From the NCBI GenBank assembly GCA_964624795.1, contig CAZUZS010000010.1:26074-90073 (forward strand): 64,000 nt of DNA. The letters are read 5' to 3'. Shown piece after piece: positions 1 to 8,537 of the stretch. The notes beneath the pieces were generated by a model. It had not been told where the DNA came from. It ran no database searches and saw only the letters and a program-made list of their open reading frames with translations. Numbering within the stretch: the first letter of the stretch is position 1; the number at the start of each line of letters is the position of its first letter. Origin of the DNA: CAZUZS01 sp964624795. GTDB lineage: Bacteria > Calditrichota > Calditrichia > RBG-13-44-9. Position numbers and translations under genes: made by a program.

Positions 1-2
1 AC

Positions 3-359
3 TATATATCAATTCATGTTCCCAAGACACCGGAAACCACCAATTTTATAAACAAAGAAAATCTTTCCAAGATGAAAAAGGGCGTGTACTTCATTAATTG
101 TGCACGTGGCGGTATTGTTAACGAGGCCGATCTTCTCTGGGCTTTGAATGAAGGAATTGTTTCCGGCGCCGGCATCGATGTGTATGAGAGCGAACCCCCG
201 CAGAACCTGGAGCTTGCACGTCATCCAAATGTTATTTGTACGCCGCACCTGGGTGCCGCCAGTATTGAAGCACAGGAAAATGTCGGAACCCAGATTGCGC
301 AGCAGTTCGTCGATATGTTTGCCGGAAAAGGAGTGCGCAATTCGGTAAATCCACGCTAA
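3..359 (+). CDS. D-3-phosphoglycerate dehydrogenase-like 2-hydroxyacid dehydrogenase, C-terminal part
   Basis: The frame is open from the window edge, so the start lies outside. The visible 118 residues are the end of the NAD-binding domain and the return to the substrate-binding domain of a D-isomer-specific 2-hydroxyacid dehydrogenase. Seen are the family block NCARGGIVNEADL, the Glu-containing DVYESEPP and the catalytic His in CTPHLGAAS. The likely role is oxidation of 3-phosphoglycerate, the first step of serine synthesis. The protein stops about 40 residues after the catalytic His with RNSVNPR, so it has no C-terminal ACT domain. It is therefore the short form without serine feedback through ACT. 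Other D-2-hydroxyacid dehydrogenases of this family remain possible. A strong terminator follows directly. Confidence 0.85.
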   Translation, partial: YISIHVPKTPETTNFINKENLSKMKKGVYFINCARGGIVNEADLLWALNEGIVSGAGIDVYESEPPQNLELARHPNVICTPHLGAASIEAQENVGTQIAQQFVDMFAGKGVRNSVNPR

Positions 360-385
360 CTAAGGATGAACATATTGTGTTTTGC

Positions 386-411
386 AAAAGCCCTCTCCGG
401 AGGGCTTTTTT
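386..411 (+). terminator. Rho-independent terminator after the hydroxyacid dehydrogenase gene
   Basis: AAAAGCCCTC pairs with GAGGGCTTTT around a TCCG tetraloop, and the 3' arm runs directly into T residues. It starts 26 bp after the stop codon. The A-rich 5' arm could also serve the opposite strand, but no minus-strand gene ends here. Confidence 0.85.
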
Positions 412-583
412 ATGAATTGGAATAACAATGGACCGCACATGAACTCCAGATTGTTAAAGCAATTCTGCCGGAAATACCAGAGCAGATGCAAAATGCTAAA
501 TTCATTTTTATATGAACTTGCTTTCCCAGCAGAGGTAAAATAAATTTGAAATCTGAAATATTTAACGCAACAGGAGCCTTGAA

Positions 584-1471
584 ATGATTTCAGAAGATAA
601 AGAGTTTAAATTAAAAGTTGGCCTCGCAGAAATGCTCAAGGGCGGGGTTATTATGGATGTCACAACTGCAGATCAGGCGAAGATTGCGGAAGAGGCCGGT
701 GCCGTTGCTGTAATGGCACTTGAGCGAATTCCCGCCGATATTCGGGCCCAGGGTGGCGTAGCAAGAATGAGCAATCCTGCCCTTATCAGGGGTATACAAT
801 CCGCAGTTTCGATCCCGGTAATGGCGAAATGCAGGATTGGACATTTTGCCGAGGCCCAGGTGTTGGAATCTTTAGGCATTGATTTCATCGATGAAAGTGA
901 GGTCCTAACTCCCGCAGACGAAGAATATCATATCAACAAACATCCATTTAAAATCCCATTTGTTTGCGGTTGTCGCGATATCGGCGAAGCGCTCCGGCGA
1001 ATTTCCGAAGGCGCAGCTATGCTTCGCACAAAGGGAGAGGCTGGCAGCGGAAATATCGTAGAAGCCGTGCGTCATATGCGTGCAGTTCAGAGCGAAATAA
1101 AGCGCATAACTACCCTGGGCGACGAGGAACTTGTGGGTCAGGCGAAAAAGATCGGGGCGCCCGTAGAAGTTTTGCGGTATGTAAAAGAAAATGGCAAATT
1201 ACCTGTTCCGAATTTCGCTGCAGGTGGAATAGCCACTCCTGCAGACGCATCTCTTATGATGCAATTGGGAGCCGAATCGGTTTTTGTGGGGAGCGGAATA
1301 TTTAAGTCGGAAGACCCTGCTGAGAGAGCAAAAGCTATTGTCATGGCGACCACGCATTACCTGGATTTTGATATAATAGCAAAAGTTTCCGAGGGATTGA
1401 AAGAGCCGATGAGAGGCCTGGATATCCGGCAGATTCCCGAAGAAGATTTGATGCAAACCCGTGGATGGTAA
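584..1471 (+). CDS. pdxS: Pyridoxal 5'-phosphate synthase, synthase subunit PdxS
   Basis: PdxS builds PLP from ribose 5-phosphate, glyceraldehyde 3-phosphate and ammonia supplied by PdxT, in the DXP-independent route. The 295-residue length is normal for the family. The (beta/alpha)8 barrel carries Asp25 in MDVTTADQAK, the first Schiff-base Lys82 in VMAKCRIGH and the second Lys near 150 in LRTKGEAGSGN. The C-terminal half has the phosphate-binding NFAAGGIATPADA and FVGSGIF. The ATG is preceded by CAGGAGCC, a good ribosome site. The stop codon lies next to the start of pdxT, so the two subunits are translationally coupled in the usual order. Confidence 0.98.
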   Translation: MISEDKEFKLKVGLAEMLKGGVIMDVTTADQAKIAEEAGAVAVMALERIPADIRAQGGVARMSNPALIRGIQSAVSIPVMAKCRIGHFAEAQVLESLGIDFIDESEVLTPADEEYHINKHPFKIPFVCGCRDIGEALRRISEGAAMLRTKGEAGSGNIVEAVRHMRAVQSEIKRITTLGDEELVGQAKKIGAPVEVLRYVKENGKLPVPNFAAGGIATPADASLMMQLGAESVFVGSGIFKSEDPAERAKAIVMATTHYLDFDIIAKVSEGLKEPMRGLDIRQIPEEDLMQTRGW

Positions 1472-1472
1472 A

Positions 1473-2048
1473 ATGGTCATCGGAGTTTTGGCAATACAAG
1501 GCGATTTTGGGCTCCATCAGAAAATGCTGACGCAAATTGGCGTCGAAAATATAGCCGTCCGAACACAAAAGGAATTGGAACGATGTGATGGTTTGATAAT
1601 TCCTGGCGGGGAATCGACCACTTTTGTAAATCTTCTAAAGAAAAATGGCTTGTTTGAAAAAATTGTGGAATTCGGATCCAAAAGAAAAATAATGGGGACA
1701 TGCGCTGGTCTTATAACCCTGGCTGCTACAATAAATAATTTTAAAATCGAAACCTTCGGGCTAATTGACATTGATGTTGAAAGAAATGCATATGGCCGGC
1801 AGAGAGAGTCATTTATTACTACAATTGATCTGAATTTGAATGGCGAAAAAGTTGGATTCGAAGGCGTTTTTATTCGTGCTCCCAAAATAGTGAGATTAGG
1901 GGAGGGGGTTAAACTACTTGCCCATAATAATAATGAAATCGTGATGGTAGAAAACGAGAATATATTGGTTTGCACATTTCACCCCGAGCTAACCGAAGAC
2001 ACAAGAATCCATAAATATTTTCTTTCGAAGACAGGAACGAATAATTAG
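1473..2048 (+). CDS. pdxT: Pyridoxal 5'-phosphate synthase, glutaminase subunit PdxT
   Basis: PdxT is a class I glutamine amidotransferase that releases ammonia and channels it into PdxS. The start is taken as ATG 1473 because the protein then opens with MVIGVLAIQGDF, the family N terminus. A GTG four codons earlier (1461) would overlap pdxS. Seen are the oxyanion/glutamine loop PGGESTT (residues 44-50), nucleophile Cys77 in MGTCAGL, and the catalytic His-Glu pair in CTFHPEL near the C terminus. The length of 191 residues is typical. Only one base separates it from the pdxS stop. A hairpin follows at 2064-2085. Confidence 0.97.
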   Translation: MVIGVLAIQGDFGLHQKMLTQIGVENIAVRTQKELERCDGLIIPGGESTTFVNLLKKNGLFEKIVEFGSKRKIMGTCAGLITLAATINNFKIETFGLIDIDVERNAYGRQRESFITTIDLNLNGEKVGFEGVFIRAPKIVRLGEGVKLLAHNNNEIVMVENENILVCTFHPELTEDTRIHKYFLSKTGTNN

Positions 2049-2063
2049 CTTCATCAATATCAA

Positions 2064-2085
2064 CATATCCGGATAAGCGGATATG
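2064..2085 (+). terminator. Possible terminator hairpin after pdxT
   Basis: CATATCCG and CGGATATG form a perfect 8-bp stem around the hexaloop GATAAG. It begins 15 bp after the pdxT stop. The T-rich stretch (GGTTTTTTCTTT) comes about 10 bases later rather than immediately, so termination strength is uncertain. Confidence 0.5.
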
Positions 2086-2237
2086 ACTTTGATTGGTTTT
2101 TTCTTTCCCACCAGAATATCAAATATTATTTTGAAGCCCATTTCCCTGGCAGAATTTCACTTAAGATTCACATTATTTATCCGATATTAAAGGTAGAAAT
2201 AAGGATTTTTCGAACTGATTTCAGAAAGGACAGGGAA

Positions 2238-3356
2238 GTGGCTTCTAACATTCTGATTATCGAACCCGATCTTAATTTTTCGCAAAAGTTGACAGATTCA
2301 TTAAACGAATTGGGATTCACGTCCTATCTGCGAACGGATATTGCCGATCCGGAAGACTTGCTTGAAATTAGAATTCCCCTGCAATGTATTATATTAAACC
2401 TGGAACTGAAAAGCCTGGAGGGATTGACACTCTATTCGTACCTGAAAAATCTAAAACCGTTTAAAGGCACATCATTTGCTTTTCTTGCAGATAGCAAAAA
2501 CATTTTTCGCCTGTTAGAGAATATACCTCTCGAGCGCGCAATTTTGGTAAATAAGGAAGATGATTACGATGCGCTGCTGGCTGAAATAGTCAATAATATC
2601 CCATTGCCGGATGCCAGCAACGCAACGCAAGGTGCAATGCTTGAGCTGGAGGGTAATTTATCTGATCTGCCACTCGATGATCTTTTTCTATATTGTCGTA
2701 AAACATGCTTTACAGGATTATTATTCCTTTCCAAAGAGAAGGAATTTGGCGTTATTCCATACAGCTTTGGGACTAGAGAGCAAATAAATTACAGGAATTT
2801 ATCCGATGAGCGGGCGCTTGATGTTTTTCATGCATGGAATGATGCGGGCTTTCGTCTTGAGAGAACGCGGTTTACGTCTAAAGAAGCAAGGCAGATTGCT
2901 GTCAGTTGCAGAACAAAAGAGGGAAAAGAACAAGAATCATCTCCCGTTAATTTGAGCGATTTATTTGAAGACATTTTTACATTTCTCTTTACATTTCTCA
3001 ATGAACAATTATTAGAGCAGAATGTATCTGCAATATTTTATGAATCGCTGGAAGTGTATAATTCCAGGAGTAGTGCTGGTGTTGAGATATTTTTTAATCC
3101 CGGAAATGAAGAAATATTTTCGTTCTCTGAGGCAATAAGAACCGACGAAATAGAATCTCTCGTTAATCTTGTCGTGGAGATATTTCTGAATGCAAAACTG
3201 TACGAACCTGAATTGAATTTGAGGGATTTTCTTGATGATATTCACGAACTCGATCCGTATTTGAAAGAGATTCATTTCTACGAGTTCATACTTCCAAAAA
3301 ATAAGCGCAAACAGAACAAAGAGGGGAAAGCGCAACCAATACCGCAATCCACTTAA
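2238..3356 (+). CDS. DUF4388 (PatA-type) protein with a degenerate receiver domain
   Basis: Residues 1-120 look like a CheY-type receiver (opening SNILIIEPDLNF), but the position that normally holds the phosphorylated Asp reads ILNLELKS, an Asn. Normal phosphorylation is therefore unlikely. Residues about 130-240 match the DUF4388/PatA-like domain, starting at LELEGNLSDLPLDDLF. That domain is common in gliding and developmental regulators of myxobacteria and cyanobacteria. The C-terminal third, residues 240-372, is not recognised; its end is Lys-rich. The start is GTG at 2238, after AAAGGACAGGGAA. The gene stands alone, 189 bp after pdxT, and converges on rocD. The output is probably a protein-protein interaction, but the partner is unknown. 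Confidence 0.7.
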   Translation: MASNILIIEPDLNFSQKLTDSLNELGFTSYLRTDIADPEDLLEIRIPLQCIILNLELKSLEGLTLYSYLKNLKPFKGTSFAFLADSKNIFRLLENIPLERAILVNKEDDYDALLAEIVNNIPLPDASNATQGAMLELEGNLSDLPLDDLFLYCRKTCFTGLLFLSKEKEFGVIPYSFGTREQINYRNLSDERALDVFHAWNDAGFRLERTRFTSKEARQIAVSCRTKEGKEQESSPVNLSDLFEDIFTFLFTFLNEQLLEQNVSAIFYESLEVYNSRSSAGVEIFFNPGNEEIFSFSEAIRTDEIESLVNLVVEIFLNAKLYEPELNLRDFLDDIHELDPYLKEIHFYEFILPKNKRKQNKEGKAQPIPQST

Positions 3357-3514
3357 GATGTTGATGGATTTTTGCAGGGCGAATTCAAGTTCGAATAGTA
3401 GTTTACATAATATATATTATATTAATATTATGCCGGGATCTTAATGTCAATATGAATTCCGTCTTTTGCCAATTTATGTTTTGCGTCCATTCAATTAGTG
3501 TTCGAAAGAATGAA

Positions 3515-4714
3515 TTAGGCGTTTAAAACTTCCGCAATTCTTTCAAATGCCCAATCGATTTCGTCTTTATTTATCACCAATGGCGGAGCAAAGCGAATAA
3601 TATTATGATGCGTCTCTTTAGCTAATAATCCTTTTTTCTGCAGCATTTCGCAAAAACGCCGGGCTCCACCAGCTTCAGGATAAAGCTCGACACCAATGAG
3701 CAATCCTCGTCCCCTGACTTCTTTGATATGCGAGCTCTTTATCGTTCTCAACCTGTCCATGAAGTAATTGCCCAGCTCGAAGGCGTTCTCCGGTAATTTC
3801 TCTTCCAAAATTACATTCAAGGCCGACTTTCCAATGGCCGCTGCCAAAGGATTTCCTCCGAATGTGCTGCCATGATCTCCCGGATTAAAGACGGACATTA
3901 CTTCCTCGGTGCTTAGAAAGGCGGAAATCGGGTAATATCCCCCTGATAATGCCTTTCCAACGATAATGCCGTCCGGTTTCACAGCCTCGTGTTGGAAAGC
4001 AAACATTTTCCCGGTTCGGCCCAAACCGGTTTGAATTTCATCCATGATCAAGAGGACATTATTTTCCCTGCAAATTGCTTCAGCCTCTTTCAAAAATCCG
4101 TCTGGAGGTATGATTATTCCACCTTCTCCCTGAATAGGCTCAAGCAGGAATGCCGCCGTATTTGCAGTAATAGAATTATTTAGTGCATTTAAGTCACCAT
4201 AAGGGATAATCTTAAAACCTGGGGTAAAAGGTCCAAAACCATCTTTGTACTGGTCTTCTGTTGACGCACTTACAATTGTGACAGTTCGCCCATGAAAATT
4301 ATTGGCGCACACAATAATTTCAGCTTTGCCGGCATCAACACCTTTTATTTTATAGGCCCATTTCCGCGCTGCCTTCAGGGCAGTCTCGACTGCTTCTGCG
4401 CCCGAATTCATGGGCAGCACTTTTGGCAATCCGGAGATTTTGCTTAATATCTTATAGAAACCGCCAAGCTGATCGTTCCGGAATGCCCTGGAGGTCAAGG
4501 TTAATTTTTTAGCCTGCTCCATCATTGCCTGGTAAATTTTGGGGTGGCAATGGCCCTGGTTCAGTGCTGAATATGCGCTTAAAAAATCGAGATATTTGTT
4601 TCCCTCGACATCCCAAACCCATATACCTTCACCCTTTTCAATTACTACATCCAACGGATGATAATTATTTGCACCATAACTATCTTCAAGCTTCATATAA
4701 TCTTGGGTATTCAC
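3515..4714 (-). CDS. rocD: Ornithine aminotransferase (ornithine-oxo-acid transaminase)
   Basis: This PLP-dependent class III aminotransferase converts ornithine and 2-oxoglutarate to glutamate semialdehyde and glutamate. GTG 4714 is chosen as start because AAGGAG lies four bases upstream and the protein then begins VNTQDYMKLEDSYGANNYHP, the ornithine-transaminase N terminus. Upstream in-frame codons look non-native. Seen are WVWDVEGNKYLDFLSAYSA, the glycine-rich NSGAEAVETALK, the PLP-ring Asp in MDEIQTGLGRTG and the Schiff-base Lys in VGKALSGG. The length of 399 residues fits. The N-terminal YGANNYHP block argues against acetylornithine aminotransferase. It lies 167 bp downstream of mtgA on the same strand, so it may have its own promoter. 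Confidence 0.93.
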   Translation of the reverse strand: MNTQDYMKLEDSYGANNYHPLDVVIEKGEGIWVWDVEGNKYLDFLSAYSALNQGHCHPKIYQAMMEQAKKLTLTSRAFRNDQLGGFYKILSKISGLPKVLPMNSGAEAVETALKAARKWAYKIKGVDAGKAEIIVCANNFHGRTVTIVSASTEDQYKDGFGPFTPGFKIIPYGDLNALNNSITANTAAFLLEPIQGEGGIIIPPDGFLKEAEAICRENNVLLIMDEIQTGLGRTGKMFAFQHEAVKPDGIIVGKALSGGYYPISAFLSTEEVMSVFNPGDHGSTFGGNPLAAAIGKSALNVILEEKLPENAFELGNYFMDRLRTIKSSHIKEVRGRGLLIGVELYPEAGGARRFCEMLQKKGLLAKETHHNIIRFAPPLVINKDEIDWAFERIAEVLNA

Positions 4715-4881
4715 ATCTAGCTCCTTAGGGTTTTTTGTTTTCCTCAATGGCCGGAAAATTAACAACTCTACCCTTAAAAGGCAATTTGAAAGTGATTTTT
4801 CGCCGCTGGGAAATGCCCGAAATTCGATGATATTATTAAAAATCAGGAATTAGAATAAACAATGGGGGAGGAAAGACTATT

Positions 4882-5661
4882 TTATGAAACTTTATGATAA
4901 AGGCTGTCCAGTTTAGCGGAAGCAAGATTGAATTCATCGTCATCGATGTAATTAAATCTTCGCAAGCGCTTCAAGACTATATTCGTTCGCCAATAAACAG
5001 CATAGTTTACCCTGTCCGGACGCATCCTGTGAGGATTGGGAATCACGGCCGCAAGGCGTGCCATTTCATTCAGGCTGAGAGCCGAAACATTCTTCTGAAA
5101 ATAGAATTGCGCAGCAGCCTGAATTCCATAAATGTTGTCTCCCCATTCGATTACATTGAGATATAGTTCCAAAATGCGTGTTTTTCGAAGTTCTTTTTCA
5201 AGTTTTCTGGCAATTATCCACTCGCGAAGTTTCCTGCTTATGGACTTTCGTTTCGAAAGATACAGATTCTTGGCCAATTGTTGTGTAATGGTGCTGCCGC
5301 CTCGCAGGAATCCACCCTCGGCAAGATTCTTCTTGAATGATTCTTCTACTTCATGCCAATCGATACCATTATGAACCCAAAAAGAGGCATCTTCCGCAAC
5401 TGTAATGCTTTTTATCATTAGTTCCGGCACTTGTCCGATAGAAACCCACTGATATTTCATACTATTGCGTCTTTTGCCGGAATTATACTCACTTGAGTTT
5501 TTTGAAAGTATGATCTCGCGGCCGGGATTTTTCTTTTTCCAGATGCCGACATTCGGTGCTGTTACCACGAGATATGTGTAAAATAAGATTGCAAGCAAGG
5601 CATAGCTTATCAGGAAATAAATGAAAAATTGCAGGTATTTGATTATTCTAAAGGAGTTCAT
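4882..5661 (-). CDS. mtgA: Monofunctional peptidoglycan glycosyltransferase
   Basis: A GT51 transglycosylase that polymerises lipid II into glycan strands. One N-terminal membrane helix spans about residues 11-32. The fold shows the catalytic Glu in TVAEDASFWVHNGIDW, the RGGSTITQQLAKNLYLS motif and RKLEKELRKTRILELYLN. At 259 residues there is no transpeptidase domain, as in MtgA and unlike class A penicillin-binding proteins. The start lies four bases from the stop of the epimerase gene and has no clear ribosome site, suggesting translational coupling in the guaB-mce-mtgA run. Its metabolic partners there are unrelated, so the grouping is probably transcriptional convenience. Confidence 0.92.
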   Translation of the reverse strand: MNSFRIIKYLQFFIYFLISYALLAILFYTYLVVTAPNVGIWKKKNPGREIILSKNSSEYNSGKRRNSMKYQWVSIGQVPELMIKSITVAEDASFWVHNGIDWHEVEESFKKNLAEGGFLRGGSTITQQLAKNLYLSKRKSISRKLREWIIARKLEKELRKTRILELYLNVIEWGDNIYGIQAAAQFYFQKNVSALSLNEMARLAAVIPNPHRMRPDRVNYAVYWRTNIVLKRLRRFNYIDDDEFNLASAKLDSLYHKVS

Positions 5662-5665
5662 TTGG

Positions 5666-6109
5666 TTATGATATTTCGTTTTCTTTTATGTCCGACTTTT
5701 CCTGCGACAACTCCAGCAAAATCCCATGCATGCTCTTTGGATGGACAAATGCGATGTGTTTTCCCTCCGCGCCCTCTCTGGGTTTTTCATCGATAAGCTG
5801 AAGATTATGCGATTTCATATCGGACATGACACTTTGGATATCATCCACCTCAAGTGCGAAATGATGAATCCCCTCCCCTCTTTTCTCCAGGAACTTCATT
5901 ATCGGCGATGAGGGCTCAGTAGGTTCGAGAAATTCCAGCTTCGATTCACCAATTTTGAATCCGACTACCTTTACTTTCTGATCTTCGATCAGTTCCTCAA
6001 AAACCGGTTCAAGCCTAAAAACTGTCTTGAATAGTTTTTTTACCTCAGCAACTGATCGAACAGCTATGCCAATGTGATCAATCTTTTCAAACATTTCACT
6101 TCTCTTCAT
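5666..6109 (-). CDS. mce: Methylmalonyl-CoA epimerase
   Basis: A small vicinal-oxygen-chelate (glyoxalase fold) enzyme that interconverts (R)- and (S)-methylmalonyl-CoA in propionate metabolism. Two beta-alpha-beta-beta-beta units are visible. Metal-ligand regions are IDHIGIAV near the N terminus, IHHFALEVDD in the middle and a Glu in HGILLELSQE near the end. The length of 147 residues is normal. Two starts are possible: ATG 6109, one base after the guaB stop, and ATG 6094 (MFEKIDHIGIAV), which is preceded by GAAGAGAAG and matches the family start better. Methylmalonyl-CoA mutase is not in the window. Other VOC lyases cannot be fully excluded. Confidence 0.85.
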   Translation of the reverse strand: MKRSEMFEKIDHIGIAVRSVAEVKKLFKTVFRLEPVFEELIEDQKVKVVGFKIGESKLEFLEPTEPSSPIMKFLEKRGEGIHHFALEVDDIQSVMSDMKSHNLQLIDEKPREGAEGKHIAFVHPKSMHGILLELSQEKSDIKENEIS

Positions 6110-6110
6110 G

Positions 6111-7571
6111 TTAGCTCATCCGATAGTTGGGTGACTCCTTCGTGATGTCGACGTCATGTGGATGGCTTTCCTTCAGGCCGGCATTGGTTATTTTAACAAA
6201 TCTTGCTTTGGCTTTTAGCTCAGCAATATCGCGACACCCGGTATATCCCATGGCAGATCGAAGTCCGCCGACCATCTGGTAAACTGTTTCGCTGAGCGGT
6301 CCCCGGTAAGGAACACGTCCCTCAATGCCTTCCGGCACCAGTTTTTCTTTTTCCAGAATTTCTTCCTGGAAATACCTGTCGCGGCTGCCTTGCGCCATAG
6401 CACCAAGAGAACCCATACCGCGAACTTGCTTGTAACGGCGTCCATCCAAAAGAATCGTTTCGCCCGGACTTTCTTCAGTGCCAGCAAACAGGCTCCCGAT
6501 CATCACCGAGCTTGCGCCGGCGGCAATCGCTTTGGGAATATCGCCGGTGAATTTTATGCCCCCGTCCGCTACTATGGGGATGCCAGTGCCTTTTAGTGCA
6601 CCTGCAACCTCCATGATAGCGGAAATCTGCGGAACGCCAATTCCAGTGACGACGCGGGTGGTGCAAATTGATCCCGGCCCGATCCCTACCTTCACAGCAT
6701 CCACGCCTGCATCTGCTAATGCTTTCGCTGCTTCCGCGGTAGCGATATTTCCGGCAATTAGACTGGTTCCGGGAAATTTGGCCTTGAATTCCTTAATTGT
6801 TTGCAGAACTCTTAGAGAATGCCCGTGAGCGGTGTCAATTGTTATGACATCTACATTGGCATTGATAAGAATTTTCGCCCGCTCCAGTTCTTTTTCGCCA
6901 ACCCCGATTGCAGCTCCCACCCGGAGTCGTCCATGTTCGTCCTTGCAGGCGTTGGGATATTTTTCTTTCTTCTGAATGTCCTTTACCGTTATCAGTCCTT
7001 TTAGATTTCCTGAATTATCAACCACAAGCAGCTTTTCAATGCGGTGCTTCTGAAGAATACTTTTCGCCTCCTCCAGGGTGGTTCCTTCCGGCGTGGTGAT
7101 CAAATTTTCGGCCGTCATCAAATCCGAGATTGGGCGGTCCAGGTTTTCCTCAAAACGCAAATCCCTGTTTGTGATTATGCCGACCAATTTGGGACCATTC
7201 ACAATCGGAATTCCGGAAAAGCGATAATGGCGCATCACCCTGAGCGCCTCCCGGATGGGCTTTTCCGAGGTTAAAGTTACCGGATCCAAAATCATGCCGC
7301 TTTCCGACCTTTTGACCCTGTCCACCTCATCCGCCTGCTGCTTTGCAGAAAGGTTTTTATGAATGATTCCGATTCCGCCTTCCCTTGCCAGCGCAATAGC
7401 CAGCTCGGATTCAGTCACAGTGTCCATTGCAGCCGATGCAATGGGAATATTAAGTCCTATTTGACGGGTCAACCGCGAAGTTACATTTACCTGGTTTGGC
7501 AATACGCCCGATTCCGCAGGCAATAAAAGTACATCGTCAAAAGTGAGTCCCTCATATATGATCTTATCCAT
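6111..7571 (-). CDS. guaB: Inosine-5'-monophosphate dehydrogenase
   Basis: GuaB oxidises IMP to XMP with NAD, the committed step of GMP synthesis. ATG 7571 is chosen because GGAGGG lies upstream and the protein begins MDKIIYEGLTFDDVLLLP, the standard opening; the open frame continues upstream without family similarity. A (beta/alpha)8 barrel is interrupted by two CBS domains (about residues 90-200). The active-site Cys loop reads GPGSICTTRVV, the IMP-binding loop ADGGIKFTGDI and the mobile flap MGSLGAMAQGS. The length of 486 residues is typical. It is the first gene of the guaB-mce-mtgA run. No purine riboswitch was recognised upstream. Confidence 0.97.
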   Translation of the reverse strand: MDKIIYEGLTFDDVLLLPAESGVLPNQVNVTSRLTRQIGLNIPIASAAMDTVTESELAIALAREGGIGIIHKNLSAKQQADEVDRVKRSESGMILDPVTLTSEKPIREALRVMRHYRFSGIPIVNGPKLVGIITNRDLRFEENLDRPISDLMTAENLITTPEGTTLEEAKSILQKHRIEKLLVVDNSGNLKGLITVKDIQKKEKYPNACKDEHGRLRVGAAIGVGEKELERAKILINANVDVITIDTAHGHSLRVLQTIKEFKAKFPGTSLIAGNIATAEAAKALADAGVDAVKVGIGPGSICTTRVVTGIGVPQISAIMEVAGALKGTGIPIVADGGIKFTGDIPKAIAAGASSVMIGSLFAGTEESPGETILLDGRRYKQVRGMGSLGAMAQGSRDRYFQEEILEKEKLVPEGIEGRVPYRGPLSETVYQMVGGLRSAMGYTGCRDIAELKAKARFVKITNAGLKESHPHDVDITKESPNYRMS

Positions 7572-7857
7572 TATTTTTAGCCCTCCGCATTTTAATGGGG
7601 GAAAATTTAAGCGATGTGCAGTAAAAGGCAAGCAGAAATTGATATTATTTAATTTATTAGCAGATCTGACCGACTGATACCAATCCATGCCAACTTTGTG
7701 TTCGTCCAAAGCTAAAAATCCGCGTCACTAAGCCAGCAATTTATTTTTTCGTTGTTTGCAAAGCGCGTTGCATAATTGGGCTTTTTTAAATAATTTACCC
7801 ACGTTTTAGAAGAACCGAACAACACAACGACGAATGAAAGAAAGGGCCGGAAACCTC

Positions 7858-8463
7858 ATGTTAAGACACATAATATTTGATTTGGGAAACGTTCTTGTGA
7901 ATATCCATCCGCAAAAAGCCATGCGGAAGTTTAAGGAACGCTGTGGCTTGTCAGATGCGGAACTTAAAGCATTCTATCTTTCTGAAACGCATTTAGGATT
8001 CATGGCGGGCAAATTCAGCCCGGATGAATTCTATAAAATCATGATGAAAATGTTTCCCTGCGACACCCCAATCGCCGAATATATTGAGATATGGGATACA
8101 GTAATCGGCGAGCCGAAACCAGGGATTGACGAAATTATAGATCAGCTTACAAGCAATTATGAGCTCTCAATTTGCTCTAATACGGATCCCTGGCACTGGC
8201 AGGTTGCGCTTCAAAAATGCCCTTTCCTTGGTTCATTCAAGCGGTATTTCCTTTCCTACGAACTAAAAATGAACAAACCGAATCCAAAGGTTTTTGAGGC
8301 AGTCCTGCGAGATTTGGGTGCTTCCGGAAAAGAGTGTGTTTTCATCGATGACACCGCGGAAAATATTCAAACCGCCTCAGAATTTGGGATTAACGGTATC
8401 CTGGCAAGCGAACCACAACAGATTCGCTCTGAATTAATAAATCTTGGGGTGCTGTACCGGTAA
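7858..8463 (+). CDS. HAD-superfamily hydrolase, subfamily IA (YihX-like)
   Basis: Motif I is IFDLGNVLVN (nucleophilic Asp followed by Gly instead of the second Asp), motif II CSNTDPWHW, motif III Lys in KMNKPNPKVF and motif IV FIDDTAENI. This is the pattern of YihX-type sugar-phosphate or FMN phosphatases with a helical cap between motifs I and II. The substrate cannot be told from sequence. ATG 7858 gives the family N terminus MLRHIIFDLG. An in-frame ATG at 7834 would add eight residues and has no ribosome site. The gene is single, divergent from guaB and convergent with the protease gene. Confidence 0.82.
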   Translation: MLRHIIFDLGNVLVNIHPQKAMRKFKERCGLSDAELKAFYLSETHLGFMAGKFSPDEFYKIMMKMFPCDTPIAEYIEIWDTVIGEPKPGIDEIIDQLTSNYELSICSNTDPWHWQVALQKCPFLGSFKRYFLSYELKMNKPNPKVFEAVLRDLGASGKECVFIDDTAENIQTASEFGINGILASEPQQIRSELINLGVLYR

Positions 8464-8537
8464 ACAGATGATCATCCGGTTCGTAATCGCTAATGCGCCT
8501 GAAACGGCAAATTAATAGGACCTTCTGCACAAGCGTC

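Noticed and set aside
7572..7833. Purine riboswitch upstream of guaB
   Set aside because: No three-way-junction layout or conserved core could be seen on the minus strand here.
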